A stretch of 64,000 bases of DNA from the NCBI RefSeq assembly GCF_011927725.1, contig NZ_JAATJC010000001.1, positions 2,053,001 to 2,117,000 on the forward strand. The letters run 5' to 3'. Position 1 is the first letter of the stretch; every line of letters starts with the position of its first letter. Source of the DNA: Sphingomonas kaistensis. GTDB lineage: Bacteria > Pseudomonadota > Alphaproteobacteria > Sphingomonadales > Sphingomonadaceae. This document shows, piece by piece, positions 45,114 to 54,679 of this stretch. The notes beneath the pieces are model-generated. The model saw only the letters and a program-made list of their open reading frames with translations. It was not told the DNA's origin and did not search any database. A program made the position numbers and the translations under genes.

Positions 45114-45809
45114 TCAGTCCGGCTTTGGTCCCAGCGCTTCGAGCCGTCCCTCGTGAAGTCGGATCACGCGGTCCATCTTCAGCGCCAGCCGCTCGTTATG
45201 CGTCGCCACCAGCGCCGCGCTGCCTTCTTCCCGGACCAAGCTCAGGAATTCGGCCAGGACGACGTTGGCGGTATGCTCGTCGAGATTGCCGGTGGGCTCG
45301 TCGGCAAGGATCAACGGCGGGCGATTGGCCAGCGCGCGGGCGACCGCGACCCGCTGCTGCTCGCCGCCGCTCAGCTTGGCCGGACGGTGGCTGAGCCGGT
45401 GGCCGAGGCCGAGCGCGGTGAGCAGCGCGATCGCCCGCTCCTTCGCAGGCTCCGGATCGGTGCCGCGGATCAGCTGCGGCAAGGTGACGTTCTCGATCGC
45501 GGTGAAGTCGGGCAGCAGGTGGTGGAACTGGTAGACGAACCCCAGCGCCTCGCGGCGAAGGTCGGTGCGCCCGTCGGTGTCGAGCGCTTCGGCCTGCTTG
45601 CCGTTGATACGGATCGACCCTTCGAACCCGCCTTCGAGCAGGCCCACCGCCTGCAGCAGGGTCGACTTGCCCGATCCCGAGGGCCCGAGCAGCGCGACGA
45701 TCTCGCCCGGCTGCACCGCAAGGTCGACTCCGCGAAGGACCGAGATAGTGACGTCGCCCTGCGTGAAAGAGCGCCGCAATTCGCGCGTTTCGAGGACCGG
45801 CTCACTCAT
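45114..45809 (-). CDS. lolD: Lipoprotein-releasing ABC transporter ATPase LolD
   Basis: ATPase that powers extraction of lipoproteins from the inner membrane. It has 231 residues: Walker [11 protein letters not shown]-loop [17 protein letters not shown] (the LolD-type stretch), signature [15 protein letters not shown], Walker [13 protein letters not shown] and the H-loop VATHN. It overlaps the permease gene by eight bases, so the two form one unit. Confidence 0.95.
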   Translation of the reverse strand: MSEPVLETRELRRSFTQGDVTISVLRGVDLAVQPGEIVALLGPSGSGKSTLLQAVGLLEGGFEGSIRINGKQAEALDTDGRTDLRREALGFVYQFHHLLPDFTAIENVTLPQLIRGTDPEPAKERAIALLTALGLGHRLSHRPAKLSGGEQQRVAVARALANRPPLILADEPTGNLDEHTANVVLAEFLSLVREEGSAALVATHNERLALKMDRVIRLHEGRLEALGPKPD

Positions 45810-47058
45810 AACGAAGCACCTGCACCGGATCGGTGCTCGCCGCCTTCCACGCCGGGTAGAGCGTGGAAAGGAAGCTCAGCACGAAGGCCGTGACGACGAT
45901 CACGGTGACCTCCACCGGATCGGTCTTGCTCGGCAATTCGCTGAGGAAGCGCACGCTCGGATCCCACAGATTTTGGCCGGTCAGCCACTGGATGGCGTCG
46001 ACGATCGGCTGGCGGAAGAAGAGGAAGATCGCACCCAGAAGCAGCCCGCCCAGAATGCCGAGCGTGCCGATGGTGGTGCCGACGGTGACGAACACCTTCA
46101 TCATGCCCTTTCGGCTCGCCCCCATGGTGCGCAGGATCGCGATGTCGCGGGTCTTGGCGCGGACCAGCATGATCAGGCTCGACAGGATGTTGAACACCGC
46201 CACCAGGATGATCAGCGAGAGCACGACGAACATCGCCACTCGTTCGACTTCCAGCGCCTCGAAGATCGCCGCGTTCATGCTGCGCCAGTCGACCGCGGCG
46301 CCCCTGCCCTGCACCAGCTGGGTCAGCGGGCCCATCTGGTCCTGGATCTTGTCGGGCTCGTCGACCTTGACCTCGACCATGCCGACCGCGTCGCCCAGCA
46401 TCAGCAGCGTCTGCGCGTCCTCCATGGGCATGATCACGAACGCATTGTCGTAATCGTAGACGCCGACTTCGAAGGTGGCGGCGACGGTGTAGCTGACGAT
46501 GCGGGGCACGGTCCCGACCGGGGTCGAGCGGCCTTCGGGGCTGATCAGGCTGATCTCGCCGCCCGGATAGGTGCCGAGCTGGGTCGCGAGGCGGGTGCCG
46601 ATCGCGACGCAATTGCAGCCCGGCGTCAGGTTGGCGAGGCTGCCGCTCTTGACCCCGCCGTTCAGCACCGGATTGGCGCGCATGTCGGACACTCGCATCC
46701 CGCGCACCAGCACCCCTTCGACGCGACCGTTGGAGCTTGCCATCAGGGGCTGCTCGATCAGCGGCAGGGCGGAGGTGACGCCAGGCACCTTGCGGGCGTT
46801 GTCGGCGATCCCCTGCCACCCTTCCAGCCGGCCGTCATAGCCCTGCAGGATGGCGTGGCCGTTGAGACCGGCGGTCTTCTCGAACAGTTCGGCGCGGAAG
46901 CCGTTCATCACGCTCATGACGATAATCAGCGCGGCAACGCCAAGGGCGACCGCGGCAAGGCTGATCATCGACACCAGGAAGATGAAGCGCTCGCCCTCGC
47001 CCTTGCCGGGGAGGAGATAGCGCTTGGCAATGATCCGCTCGTAGCGGGAGAGGATCAT
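45802..47058 (-). CDS. lolC: Lipoprotein-releasing ABC transporter permease LolC/LolE
   Basis: Permease of 418 residues with the LolC/E topology: one N-terminal helix (about 28-50, [20 protein letters not shown]), a large periplasmic domain (about 52-265), then three C-terminal helices (about 270-300, 325-350, 380-400). The opening [22 protein letters not shown] and the closing [19 protein letters not shown] are family hallmarks. Only one permease gene is present, so the transporter is probably a homodimer, as is common outside the gammaproteobacteria. It overlaps proS by four bases (ATGA). Confidence 0.93.
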   Translation of the reverse strand: MILSRYERIIAKRYLLPGKGEGERFIFLVSMISLAAVALGVAALIIVMSVMNGFRAELFEKTAGLNGHAILQGYDGRLEGWQGIADNARKVPGVTSALPLIEQPLMASSNGRVEGVLVRGMRVSDMRANPVLNGGVKSGSLANLTPGCNCVAIGTRLATQLGTYPGGEISLISPEGRSTPVGTVPRIVSYTVAATFEVGVYDYDNAFVIMPMEDAQTLLMLGDAVGMVEVKVDEPDKIQDQMGPLTQLVQGRGAAVDWRSMNAAIFEALEVERVAMFVVLSLIILVAVFNILSSLIMLVRAKTRDIAILRTMGASRKGMMKVFVTVGTTIGTLGILGGLLLGAIFLFFRQPIVDAIQWLTGQNLWDPSVRFLSELPSKTDPVEVTVIVVTAFVLSFLSTLYPAWKAASTDPVQVLRYE

Positions 47059-48377
47059 GCGGTGAGCCTCGCAAGCGCGCTTTCGATGCTGATCTCTTCC
47101 TTCTCGCCGGTGCGGCGATCCTTGAGCTCGACGGTCCCGGCCGCCAGCCCGCGCGGGCCCATGATGACCTGTCTGGGAAGCCCCATCAGGTCCATGCCAG
47201 CAAGTTTGGCCCCGCCGCGTTCGTCACGATCATCGTAGAGGGTTTCAACCCCGGCCGCGGTCAGCTTGTCGTAGAGGTCGGAAGCCGCCGCCTGGCTCAC
47301 CGCATCGTCGCCGCGCATGGTGACGAGGCCGACCGCCCACGGTGCCACCGCGTCGGGCCAGACGATGCCATTGTCGTCGTGGCTGGCCTCGATGATCGCA
47401 CCGACCAAGCGGCTGACGCCGACGCCATAGCTGCCCATGTGCGGAATGACCGGATTGCCATCGGGCCCGGACACCTTGAGGCCCATGCTTTCGCTATACT
47501 TGGTGCCAAAGTAGAAGATGTGCCCGACCTCGATCCCGCGCCCGGTGCGACGGGTCGCCTCGGGAAGCTCGGCCCACTTAGCCTCGTCATGGGTTTCGTC
47601 GGTCGCAGCGTAGGTGGTGTTGACCCGCTCGAACAGGCCCTTGAGCCCCGCCTCGTCGGCGTAGTTCAGGTCGGCCTGGCTCCAGTCGAACTGGTCATAG
47701 GCCGCGTCGTAGAACACCTCGCTCTCACCGGTCGGGGCGAGGACGATGAATTCGTGGCTGAGGTCGCCGCCGATCGGGCCATTCGCCGCCCGCATCGGCA
47801 CCGCCTGGATGCCCATCCGCTGGAAGGTGCGCAGATAGGCCAGCATCTGCTTGTAATAGCTCAGCCGCGCGCCCGCCTCGTCGAGGTCGAAGCTGTAGGC
47901 GTCCTTCATCAGGAATTCGCGCCCGCGCATCACGCCGAAGCGCGGGCGGACCTCATCGCGGAACTTCCACTGGATGTGGTACAGGGTGCGCGGAAGCTGG
48001 CGGTAGGAACTGGTATCGGCCGCGAACAGCGAGGTGATCATCTCCTCGTTGGTGGGGCCGTAGAGGATCTCGCGATCGTGACGATCCCGGATCCGCAGCA
48101 TCTCGGGGCCATAGGCGTCGTAGCGCCCGCTCTGCCGCCACAGGTCGGCCGACTGCAGCGTGGGCATCAGCAATTCGATCGCACCGGCGCGGTCCTGCTC
48201 TTCGCGGACGATCTGCTCGATCTTGTTCAGCACCCGCAGGCCCAGGGGCAGCCAGGCGTAGATACCGGCGGCGGTCTGGCGGACCAGGCCGGCACGCAAC
48301 ATCAGCTTGTGGCTGACGATCTGGGCGTCGGCCGGGCTTTCTTTGAGGACGGGCAGAAATGCTTGGGAAAGGCGCAT
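47055..48377 (-). CDS. proS: Prolyl-tRNA synthetase, short alphaproteobacterial type
   Basis: Charges tRNA-Pro, 440 residues, against about 570 in E. coli. The start is ATG 48377 ([15 protein letters not shown]). Class II motifs seen: motif 1 region around [22 protein letters not shown], motif 2 [25 protein letters not shown], and motif 3 [16 protein letters not shown]. The editing insertion domain is missing between motifs 2 and 3, as usual in alphaproteobacteria; a free-standing deacylase such as the YbaK-like protein at 59593 could supply trans editing (inference). It is followed by lolC and lolD in a known conserved order. Confidence 0.95.
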   Translation of the reverse strand: MRLSQAFLPVLKESPADAQIVSHKLMLRAGLVRQTAAGIYAWLPLGLRVLNKIEQIVREEQDRAGAIELLMPTLQSADLWRQSGRYDAYGPEMLRIRDRHDREILYGPTNEEMITSLFAADTSSYRQLPRTLYHIQWKFRDEVRPRFGVMRGREFLMKDAYSFDLDEAGARLSYYKQMLAYLRTFQRMGIQAVPMRAANGPIGGDLSHEFIVLAPTGESEVFYDAAYDQFDWSQADLNYADEAGLKGLFERVNTTYAATDETHDEAKWAELPEATRRTGRGIEVGHIFYFGTKYSESMGLKVSGPDGNPVIPHMGSYGVGVSRLVGAIIEASHDDNGIVWPDAVAPWAVGLVTMRGDDAVSQAAASDLYDKLTAAGVETLYDDRDERGGAKLAGMDLMGLPRQVIMGPRGLAAGTVELKDRRTGEKEEISIESALARLTA

Positions 48378-48675
48378 GTCTGGCTCCCTAGAGGGGCCAA
48401 GATGAACAGGCAATCGCAGGGGTCTTGTTGCCTCTATGACACAGGGGCTGTGCAATATGGGACACGGGCACAGGTAAGCTGATGACAAGGCGCGGAAAAG
48501 GAGGCACCAATCGCCTCGTTCCAAGCCGCGGCGGTTCATCTGCCGCGATAGGTCCAAGGGGGCTGGCGAGCAATCGTCACGCGAAGGCGCCCGGGTTACC
48601 GCAAGGTGGCCCGGGCGTTTTGCCGTCTCGGAGGGACCGGTCGACACGCGGCCGTGCCTCTGCTTGTCTGGCACC
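48378..48675. other. Divergent non-coding region between proS and the TonB-like gene
   Basis: 298 bases with promoters for both neighbours by position. I see a short perfect palindrome, CACAG-GGG-CTGTG, at 48440-48452 and a lower-GC stretch around 48455-48462, but no well-spaced promoter pair. Frames across it have no coding character or ribosome sites. Confidence 0.5.
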
Positions 48676-49191
48676 ATGTCTGGGCGCCCCCCATCCGATC
48701 CACGCTCTCCGATCCAGGATGGCCGTTCGAGCGGCCTGCTTCCGATGGTCCTGCTCGCGGCCGTGTTCGCTTTGCTGTTCTGGGGCTGGCAGCAGGACTG
48801 GACCGACGACGCGCCGGCAGAGCGGGAAGCCCCCGCAATCGAGCCGCCGCGGCGCGTCCCGGTCGATCCGCCCTCGCCGCCCCCGGCAAAGGACCCGCCT
48901 GCACAGCGCGCCCAGGCCAACCTCGCTTCCTACTTCACCGAAGACGACTATCCGACCGAGGCGATCCGCAAGGAAGAACAGGGCGCAGTCGCCTTTGTCC
49001 TGGCGGTGTCGCCCGAGGGCCGCGTCACCGCCTGCCGGATCGCGACAAGCAGCGGATCGGCGGCTCTGGATGGCGCGACGTGCCGCATCCTTCGCTCCCG
49101 CGCGCGTTTCCGTCCTGCCCTGGACGAGAGGGGGCAAAGGGTCCCTGACGAGATGCGTGGACGCATCAAATGGGTCCTTCCGCCCGGTTGA
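48676..49191 (+). CDS. TonB-like energy transducer protein
   Basis: Protein of 171 residues from ATG 48676. A short polar start, one membrane helix (about 20-40, [18 protein letters not shown]), an acidic/Pro-rich linker (about 48-78, with [19 protein letters not shown]) and a C-terminal TonB domain (about 85-171: [51 protein letters not shown]). It lacks the long Pro-Glu/Pro-Lys spacer of a full TonB. No exbB/exbD or receptor is near. It may be a TonB paralogue or an unrelated protein using a TonB C-terminal fold. Confidence 0.82.
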   Translation: MSGRPPSDPRSPIQDGRSSGLLPMVLLAAVFALLFWGWQQDWTDDAPAEREAPAIEPPRRVPVDPPSPPPAKDPPAQRAQANLASYFTEDDYPTEAIRKEEQGAVAFVLAVSPEGRVTACRIATSSGSAALDGATCRILRSRARFRPALDERGQRVPDEMRGRIKWVLPPG

Positions 49192-49237
49192 CAGCTGCGA
49201 CCTCGGCCCGTAGCGGACGTTTCAGCGTATTAGCACG

Positions 49238-49573
49238 ATGAAACAAAACAGCCCCTCTCCCGCTCCGAGCCGCGATGGCGCCGCCCTTGTCGAGGACTTG
49301 TGCAGCGCCCTCCTCACCCCTGCTTCGGCCGAGGAGATGGCGCGGCTGCTGACCGACCTGTGCACCCCGCAGGAGATCCGCACCCTCGCCGAACGCTGGC
49401 ACGTCGCCCGCCTGCTCGACGGGTCGGACCTCTCCTACCGCGACATCCACGACGCCACCGGCGTTTCCACCACCACCATCGTTCGCGTCGCGCGCTTCCT
49501 GCGCCAGGAACCCCACCGTGGTTACCGCGCCGCGATAGACGCCCTTTCCGAAAGCCGCCCCGATGCTGATTGA
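49238..49573 (+). CDS. TrpR-superfamily (YerC/YecD-like) regulator at the head of the his operon
   Basis: Protein of 111 residues. The TrpR-like helix-turn-helix is clear: LLTDLCTPQEIRTLAERWHVARLL, then LSYRDIHDATGVSTTTIVRVARFL. The family includes TrpR and YerC/YecD proteins; related HisR proteins of Firmicutes are proposed histidine repressors. Here the gene overlaps hisG by 11 bases, so it belongs to the his operon and may repress it in response to histidine (inference). No clear Shine-Dalgarno precedes ATG 49238. The imperfect palindrome-like GCGTATTAGCACG at 49225-49237 lies directly before the start and is a candidate operator. Confidence 0.88.
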   Translation: MKQNSPSPAPSRDGAALVEDLCSALLTPASAEEMARLLTDLCTPQEIRTLAERWHVARLLDGSDLSYRDIHDATGVSTTTIVRVARFLRQEPHRGYRAAIDALSESRPDAD

Positions 49574-50453
49574 CGAAGACCGGCTGCACATCGCCATCCA
49601 GAAGAACGGCCGGCTCAGCGACATCAGCCGCGACCTGCTCAAGGGTGCCGGCCTGCGCCTCCAGAACGGCCGCAACGCCCTGACCGCGCGGGTCGAGAAC
49701 TTCGCCGCCGACATCATGTTCGTGCGCGACGACGACATTCCGACCTTCGTCGCCGACGGCGTGTGCGAATTTGGCATCGTCGGCGGCAACGTGCTGGAGG
49801 AGTTCCGACTGAGCTCGCGAGAGCCGGCGGTCGAGATCGTCGCCGAGCTTGGCACCGCGCGCTGCTCGCTCAAGCTTGCAGCACCCGAGGCCACTGCCTG
49901 GACCGGTCCGCAGGGCCTGGCCGGGCAGCGCATCGCCACTTCCTATCCCCGGATCGTCGAGCGGTGGCTGGCCGAACAGGGCGTCGAGGCGAGCGTGGTC
50001 AAGATGAACGGCGCCGTGGAGCTTGCGCCCCGGCTCAAGATCGCGCCCTACATCTGCGACCTCGTCTCGACCGGAGCGACGCTGGAGGCCAACGGCCTCC
50101 GCGCGGTTGCGGACGTGTTCGACAGCGAAGCGGTGCTGATCCGCACCACCCGCCCCGTCCCGGCCCAGCGCCACGCCCTTGGCGAAGCCTTGCTCAGCCG
50201 GATCCAGGGCGTGCTCGAAACCAAGGATGCCAAATACATCCTGCTCAATGCCTCGTCGGAATCGCTGCCCGCGATCACCCGCATCCTGCCAGGCGCAGAC
50301 GCCCCAACGATCATTCCGCTCCACGGCCGCCCGGGCCACTTCGCGGTCCATGCCGTCGCCCGCGAATCGGTATTCTGGGAAACGCTGGAGCAACTCAAGG
50401 GTGCGGGCGCCTCGGCGATCCTGGTCCTTCCGATCGAGAAGATGATGCTGTGA
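49563..50453 (+). CDS. hisG: ATP phosphoribosyltransferase, long form
   Basis: First step of histidine synthesis: ATP + PRPP to phosphoribosyl-ATP. It has 296 residues, the long HisG with a C-terminal ACT-like regulatory domain (about 220-296), so it needs no HisZ and should be directly inhibited by histidine. Blocks seen: LHIAIQKNGRLSD, DDDIPTFVADGVCEFGIVGGNV, the PRPP loop DLVSTGATLEANGLR, and the C-terminal LHGRPGHFAVHAV. It starts inside the TrpR-like gene and its stop overlaps hisD (GTGA). Confidence 0.96.
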   Translation: MLIDEDRLHIAIQKNGRLSDISRDLLKGAGLRLQNGRNALTARVENFAADIMFVRDDDIPTFVADGVCEFGIVGGNVLEEFRLSSREPAVEIVAELGTARCSLKLAAPEATAWTGPQGLAGQRIATSYPRIVERWLAEQGVEASVVKMNGAVELAPRLKIAPYICDLVSTGATLEANGLRAVADVFDSEAVLIRTTRPVPAQRHALGEALLSRIQGVLETKDAKYILLNASSESLPAITRILPGADAPTIIPLHGRPGHFAVHAVARESVFWETLEQLKGAGASAILVLPIEKMML

Positions 50454-51736
50454 CTCCGCTCGTCTGGTCCGATATTGCCGCCGCCGAGCAGGCCGCGGCC
50501 CTTGCCCGCCCGCCCGCCCGCCGCTCGCCCGCGCTGGTCGCCGGCGTCGCCGCAATCCTCGAGGAGGTTCGCAGCGATGGCTGGGACGCGCTTTGCCGCA
50601 TCGCCGAACGGATCGACGGCAAGGCGCCCGAAGCGGTCGCCGTGGCGCCGCTAGCCGCCGCCGCCCGGTCCTCGCTGCCGGCGGAAAGCGTCGCGGCGAT
50701 GGAGCTCGCCGCCCGCAACATCCGCAGCTTCCACGAGGCGAGCCGCCCGTCGGACACCCGGGTCGAAACCATGCCCGGCCTCACCGTCGAAAAGGCCTGG
50801 CGGCCGCTCGACCGTGTCGGCCTGTACGTTCCGGGCGGCGCCACTCCGCTCTTTTCCTCCTTGCTGATGCAGGCCCTCCCGGCGCGTGCCGCGGGGGTCG
50901 ATGAGATCGTGGTGGTCACTCCGCCGAGCCCCGCCGGCCTCGACCCCGCCATCGCGCTTGCTGCCGAACTGTGCGGCATCGACACCGTCTGGACGGTCGG
51001 TGGCGCGCAGGCGATCGCGGCGCTTGCCTTTGGCGCTGGTGACATCCCGGCCTGTCCCAAGATCTGCGGGCCCGGCAACGCCTGGGTAGCGGAAGCCAAG
51101 GTGCAGGTCGGCGCCATGGCCGGAGGACCGGCGATCGACATGCCGGCAGGCCCGTCGGAGCTGATGGTCATCGCCGACGCCACCGCGTCACCCGCGACGG
51201 TCGCCGCTGACCTGCTCAGCCAGGCCGAGCATGATTCCTCGGCCCAGGTGCTGCTGGTGACCGACAGCCCAGCCATCGCCGCGAAGGTGATCGACGAAGT
51301 GGAGCGGCAGGTCGCCGACCTTCCCCGCGTCGATCTCGCCCGCCGTTCGCTCGATCACGGGCGGGTGATCGTCGCCGATAATCTCGCGACCGCGGCGGCC
51401 ATCGCCAATGCCTACGCGCCCGAACACCTCTGCCTTGCGGTCGCGGATCCCGAGCCTTTGGTCCGCGCCATCTCCAACGCCGGGGCGATCTTCGCCGGTC
51501 ATGCCGCCGCCGAAAGCTTCGGCGACTATCTGGCGGGCTCCAGCCATGTTCTTCCCACCGACGGCGCGGCGCGCGCGTGGAGCGGGATCACCGTGCACAG
51601 CTTCATGAAGGCGATCAGCATCCAGCGTGTTTCTCCCGAAGCCGGCCGCGCGCTGGCCGCACCGGCTGCCGCCCTGGCCCGCCTCGAAGCGCTGGAAGCC
51701 CATGCCCGCGCCGCCGAAGCGAGGGCAGCGGCATGA
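50450..51736 (+). CDS. hisD: Histidinol dehydrogenase
   Basis: Last two oxidations of histidine synthesis (histidinol to histidine). It has 428 residues from GTG 50450, which overlaps the hisG stop. Typical blocks: RVGLYVPGGATPLFSSLLM, GGAQAIAALAFGA, KICGPGNAWVAEAK, IDMPAGPSELMVIAD, SQAEHDSSAQVLLVT (zinc and substrate residues) and EHLCLAVADP. Its stop overlaps the hisC-hisB start (ATGA). Confidence 0.96.
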   Translation: MTPLVWSDIAAAEQAAALARPPARRSPALVAGVAAILEEVRSDGWDALCRIAERIDGKAPEAVAVAPLAAAARSSLPAESVAAMELAARNIRSFHEASRPSDTRVETMPGLTVEKAWRPLDRVGLYVPGGATPLFSSLLMQALPARAAGVDEIVVVTPPSPAGLDPAIALAAELCGIDTVWTVGGAQAIAALAFGAGDIPACPKICGPGNAWVAEAKVQVGAMAGGPAIDMPAGPSELMVIADATASPATVAADLLSQAEHDSSAQVLLVTDSPAIAAKVIDEVERQVADLPRVDLARRSLDHGRVIVADNLATAAAIANAYAPEHLCLAVADPEPLVRAISNAGAIFAGHAAAESFGDYLAGSSHVLPTDGAARAWSGITVHSFMKAISIQRVSPEAGRALAAPAAALARLEALEAHARAAEARAAA

Positions 51737-53388
51737 CGCTCGCCCGCCGCCTCGCCCGCCCCGAGATCCTCGCGCTCGAACCGTTCGACCTCGGCAACCG
51801 CGAGGCCGATCCCGACGCGATCAAGCTCGACGCCAACGAAAGCCCGTTCGGGCCGCTGTCGGGCGGGTCGATCGCGGCCGGGGTCAATCGCTATCCGGAA
51901 CCCCGGCCCCAGCGCCTGCGTGCCGCCATGGCGTCACTCTATGGCGTGGCCCCTGCGCAGTTCCTCGTCACCCGCGGCGGCGACGACGCCATCGACCTCC
52001 TCTGCCGCACATTCCTGCGCGGACCCGGGGACAGCATCGCGGTGACCAGTCCAAGCTTCTCCGCTTACGCCCATTTCGCGCGGCTGCAGGGGGCGCAGGT
52101 TCTCGACATCCCGCTCGCCGTAACCGACTTCTCCCTCGACGCGGCGCGGGTCATCCGCGAGCTGAAGGGCGATCCGTCCGCCAAGCTCCTGTGCCTCTGC
52201 ACACCCAACAACCCGACCGGGACGGCAGTCGACCCGGCAACGGTGCTGGAGATCGTGGACGCGCTGCCGGACGTGATGGTGCTCGCCGACGAGGCCTATC
52301 TGGAATTCGGCGACGCTCCGAGCCTGGCGAGCGAGGCCATCGTCCGGCCCAACCTGCTGGTGCTGAAGACCCTGTCCAAGGCCTTCGCCCTCGCCGGGGC
52401 GCGGGTCGGCGGGCTGGTCGGCCCGCCCGAGACGCTAGACATCATTGCCCGCGCGCTTCCGCCCTACCCGCTCCCCACGCTGTCGATCGCCGCCGCGCTG
52501 GAAGCCCTGCAACCGGCGCGACGTGCGGTGCACCGTGAGCGGATCGCGCAATTGCTGACAGAACGCGACCGAATCGCGCCGCTGATCGCCACCTCGCCGT
52601 TCGTGCGCAAGGTGTATCCCAGCGCCGGCAATTACCTGTTCCTCGAGACCGGCGAGACCGAACAGCTGGCGGCCCGCCTCGCCGCCGACGGCGTGCGCGT
52701 GCGCTACCGGCCACAAGCGGCGCCGGGTGGCATCCGGCTGACGATTGGCACCCGGCAAGAGAATGACGCGGCCCTTGCCGCCTTCGGTGTATACGTGCCG
52801 CAAGCGACCATCCGCACCGCGGAGATCGCGCGCGACACCAAGGAGACGCGGATCGCGCTCGCCATTGATCTCGACCGCCCCGAACCGCGCCGAATCGACA
52901 CAGGCATTCCCTATTACGATCACATGCTTGACCAGGTCGCAGCGCATGGCGGCTTCAGTCTGGTGCTGAACTGCCGGGGCGATCTCGAGATCGACCCCCA
53001 CCACAGCATCGAGGACGTCGCGATCGCGCTTGGAAGCGGACTGAAGTCGGCGCTCGGTGACAAGCGGGGGATCGGCCGCTTCGGCTTTGCCCTGCCGATG
53101 GACGAAACCGAGGCGCAGGTCCTGATCGACCTGTCGGGGCGGCCCTTTTCCCGCTTCGAAGGGACGTTCCAGGCGAGCCACATCGGTGACTACCCTACCG
53201 AGATGACGCCGCACGTCTTCCGCAGCCTCGCCGACAGCCTCGGCGCCGCCATCCACGTCAAGGTCATTGGCGAGAACGACCATCACAAGGTTGAGGCCAG
53301 CTTCAAGGCCTTTGGCAGGGCCCTGCGCCAAGCACTTGCAATAGAAGGTAAAAGGGACGTCCTGCCTAGCACCAAGGGGATGTTGTGA
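51733..53388 (+). CDS. hisC-hisB: HisC-HisB fusion: histidinol-phosphate aminotransferase + imidazoleglycerol-phosphate dehydratase
   Basis: Single 551-residue frame without an internal stop. Residues 1-about 352 form a complete PLP aminotransferase: KLDANESPFGP (31-41), TPNNPTGTAV (157-166), LADEAYLEF and the PLP Lys216 in TLSKAFALAGARVGG. Residues about 359-551 form a complete IGPD: RTAEIARDTKETRI at the junction, GIPYYDHMLDQ (391-401), the metal motif HHSIED (423-428) and the second HH motif in GENDHHKVEASFKAFGRAL. The linker is only about 8 residues. An in-frame GTG at codon 355 has no ribosome site, so separate HisB synthesis looks unlikely. HisC (step 8) and HisB (step 6) do not act consecutively; the phosphate-bearing acetol intermediate links them directly, because HisB makes the HisC substrate. 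Confidence 0.93.
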   Translation: MTLARRLARPEILALEPFDLGNREADPDAIKLDANESPFGPLSGGSIAAGVNRYPEPRPQRLRAAMASLYGVAPAQFLVTRGGDDAIDLLCRTFLRGPGDSIAVTSPSFSAYAHFARLQGAQVLDIPLAVTDFSLDAARVIRELKGDPSAKLLCLCTPNNPTGTAVDPATVLEIVDALPDVMVLADEAYLEFGDAPSLASEAIVRPNLLVLKTLSKAFALAGARVGGLVGPPETLDIIARALPPYPLPTLSIAAALEALQPARRAVHRERIAQLLTERDRIAPLIATSPFVRKVYPSAGNYLFLETGETEQLAARLAADGVRVRYRPQAAPGGIRLTIGTRQENDAALAAFGVYVPQATIRTAEIARDTKETRIALAIDLDRPEPRRIDTGIPYYDHMLDQVAAHGGFSLVLNCRGDLEIDPHHSIEDVAIALGSGLKSALGDKRGIGRFGFALPMDETEAQVLIDLSGRPFSRFEGTFQASHIGDYPTEMTPHVFRSLADSLGAAIHVKVIGENDHHKVEASFKAFGRALRQALAIEGKRDVLPSTKGML

Positions 53389-53969
53389 CCACCGTCACCC
53401 TGGTCGACCTCGGCTACGGCAACCTTGCGTCCATCGAGACCTCGCTCCGCCGGCTTGGTGCCGACGTCCGGCGCGCGAGCAGCCCGGAAGGGATAGGGGA
53501 CGCCGAGCGCTTGCTTCTTCCCGGCGTCGGGGCCGCCCGCTTCGCGATGGAGCGGATCGTCCAACTCCGTCTCGCCGATGCCTTGCGCGATTTCGCGCGC
53601 CCGGCCCTCGGCATCTGCCTTGGCATGCACCTGCTGTTCGAGCGCAGCGAGGAAGGCGACGTTGACACGCTTGGGCTGCTGTCCGGCACCGTGCGCAAGC
53701 TTGCCCCCGCCCCGGGGATCAGCGTCCCGCACATGGGCTGGAGCAAGCTTCAGGTTTCTTCGCAGAGCATCGGCCTAACCACTGGCGATTACGTCTATTT
53801 CGCGCACAGCTACGCGGGCGCCGACGGACCTGCGACCATTGCCAGTGCCGACCACGGCGGACCGATCCCGGCAGTGGTCCACTCGCGCAACTGGACTGGC
53901 GCGCAATTCCATCCCGAGCGCTCCGGTCCGGTCGGCACTCGCTTCCTTTCCGTGTGGCTTTCGACATGA
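53385..53969 (+). CDS. hisH: Imidazole glycerol phosphate synthase glutaminase subunit
   Basis: Class I glutaminase feeding ammonia to HisF. It has 194 residues from GTG 53385, overlapping the hisB stop. The nucleophile Cys is in LGICLGMHLLFE; the His-Glu pair is in TGAQFHPERSG. The opening VTLVDLGYGNLASIETSLRR and PHMGWSKL are conserved HisH stretches. The stop overlaps hisA (ATGA). Confidence 0.96.
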   Translation: MTTVTLVDLGYGNLASIETSLRRLGADVRRASSPEGIGDAERLLLPGVGAARFAMERIVQLRLADALRDFARPALGICLGMHLLFERSEEGDVDTLGLLSGTVRKLAPAPGISVPHMGWSKLQVSSQSIGLTTGDYVYFAHSYAGADGPATIASADHGGPIPAVVHSRNWTGAQFHPERSGPVGTRFLSVWLST

Positions 53970-54679
53970 TCCTGTATCCCGCCATGGACCTCATCGCCGG
54001 GCGCATTGTGCGCCTGCGGCAGGGGCGCTTCGACGACGTCACCTTCTACGAACCGGCGCCGCACGACGCGCTTCGCAACTTCGCCGAGGCCGGGGCCCAA
54101 TGGGCGCATGTCGTCGACCTCGATGGAGCCAGGGCCGGTGCCCCGGCGCAGCATGCACTGCTCAAGAAGCTTGCCGCGACCACCCCGCTGCGCCTTCAGG
54201 TTGCGGGCGGGGTCCGCACGGTCGATCACGTCGCCGCCTTGCTGGAGGCGGGCGCGGCGCGGGTCGTGGTCGGGAGCCTCGCGGTACGCGATCCCCAGGC
54301 CACCACCGAGCTGCTCGAGCGCTTCGGGCCCGACCGGATCACCCTCAGCCTCGACGTGCGGGTCGATGGCGAGCCGATGGTCGCGACCCACGGCTGGCAG
54401 CAGGACAGCGGCCAGACCCTGTGGGACGTCGCCGCGCTTTATCCCGCGGCGCGCCACCTGCTGCTGACCGACATCGGCCGCGACGGAATGCTGGAAGGTC
54501 CCAATCAGGCCTTGCTTGCGCAAGCGGTCGAGCGCCTCCCCCACCTCGCCATCCAGGCCAGCGGCGGGGTGACCTCGCTCGACGACATTGCGAGGCTGAC
54601 CACCGACGGCGCCATCCTTGGGCGCGCGATGTGGGAAGGCCGTCTCGACCTCGCGGAGGCGCTTCGTGCCTGCAGCTAG
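53966..54679 (+). CDS. hisA: ProFAR isomerase
   Basis: TIM-barrel isomerase of step 4, 237 residues. ATG 53966 is chosen because it overlaps the hisH stop and gives the family start [17 protein letters not shown]. Catalytic Asp are in AMDLIAG and [10 protein letters not shown]; phosphate sites are in [13 protein letters not shown] and QASGGV. The 3' end overlaps hisF by 14 bases. Confidence 0.95.
   Translation: MILYPAMDLIAGRIVRLRQGRFDDVTFYEPAPHDALRNFAEAGAQWAHVVDLDGARAGAPAQHALLKKLAATTPLRLQVAGGVRTVDHVAALLEAGAARVVVGSLAVRDPQATTELLERFGPDRITLSLDVRVDGEPMVATHGWQQDSGQTLWDVAALYPAARHLLLTDIGRDGMLEGPNQALLAQAVERLPHLAIQASGGVTSLDDIARLTTDGAILGRAMWEGRLDLAEALRACS

Noticed and set aside
48440..48452. CACAG-GGG-CTGTG palindrome as an operator for proS or the TonB-like gene
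   Set aside because: Only five-base arms, and no promoter element nearby; likely chance in GC-rich DNA.
52795..53388. Separate hisB starting at the in-frame GTG at codon 355
   Set aside because: No Shine-Dalgarno before it and no stop of hisC; the fused reading is simpler.
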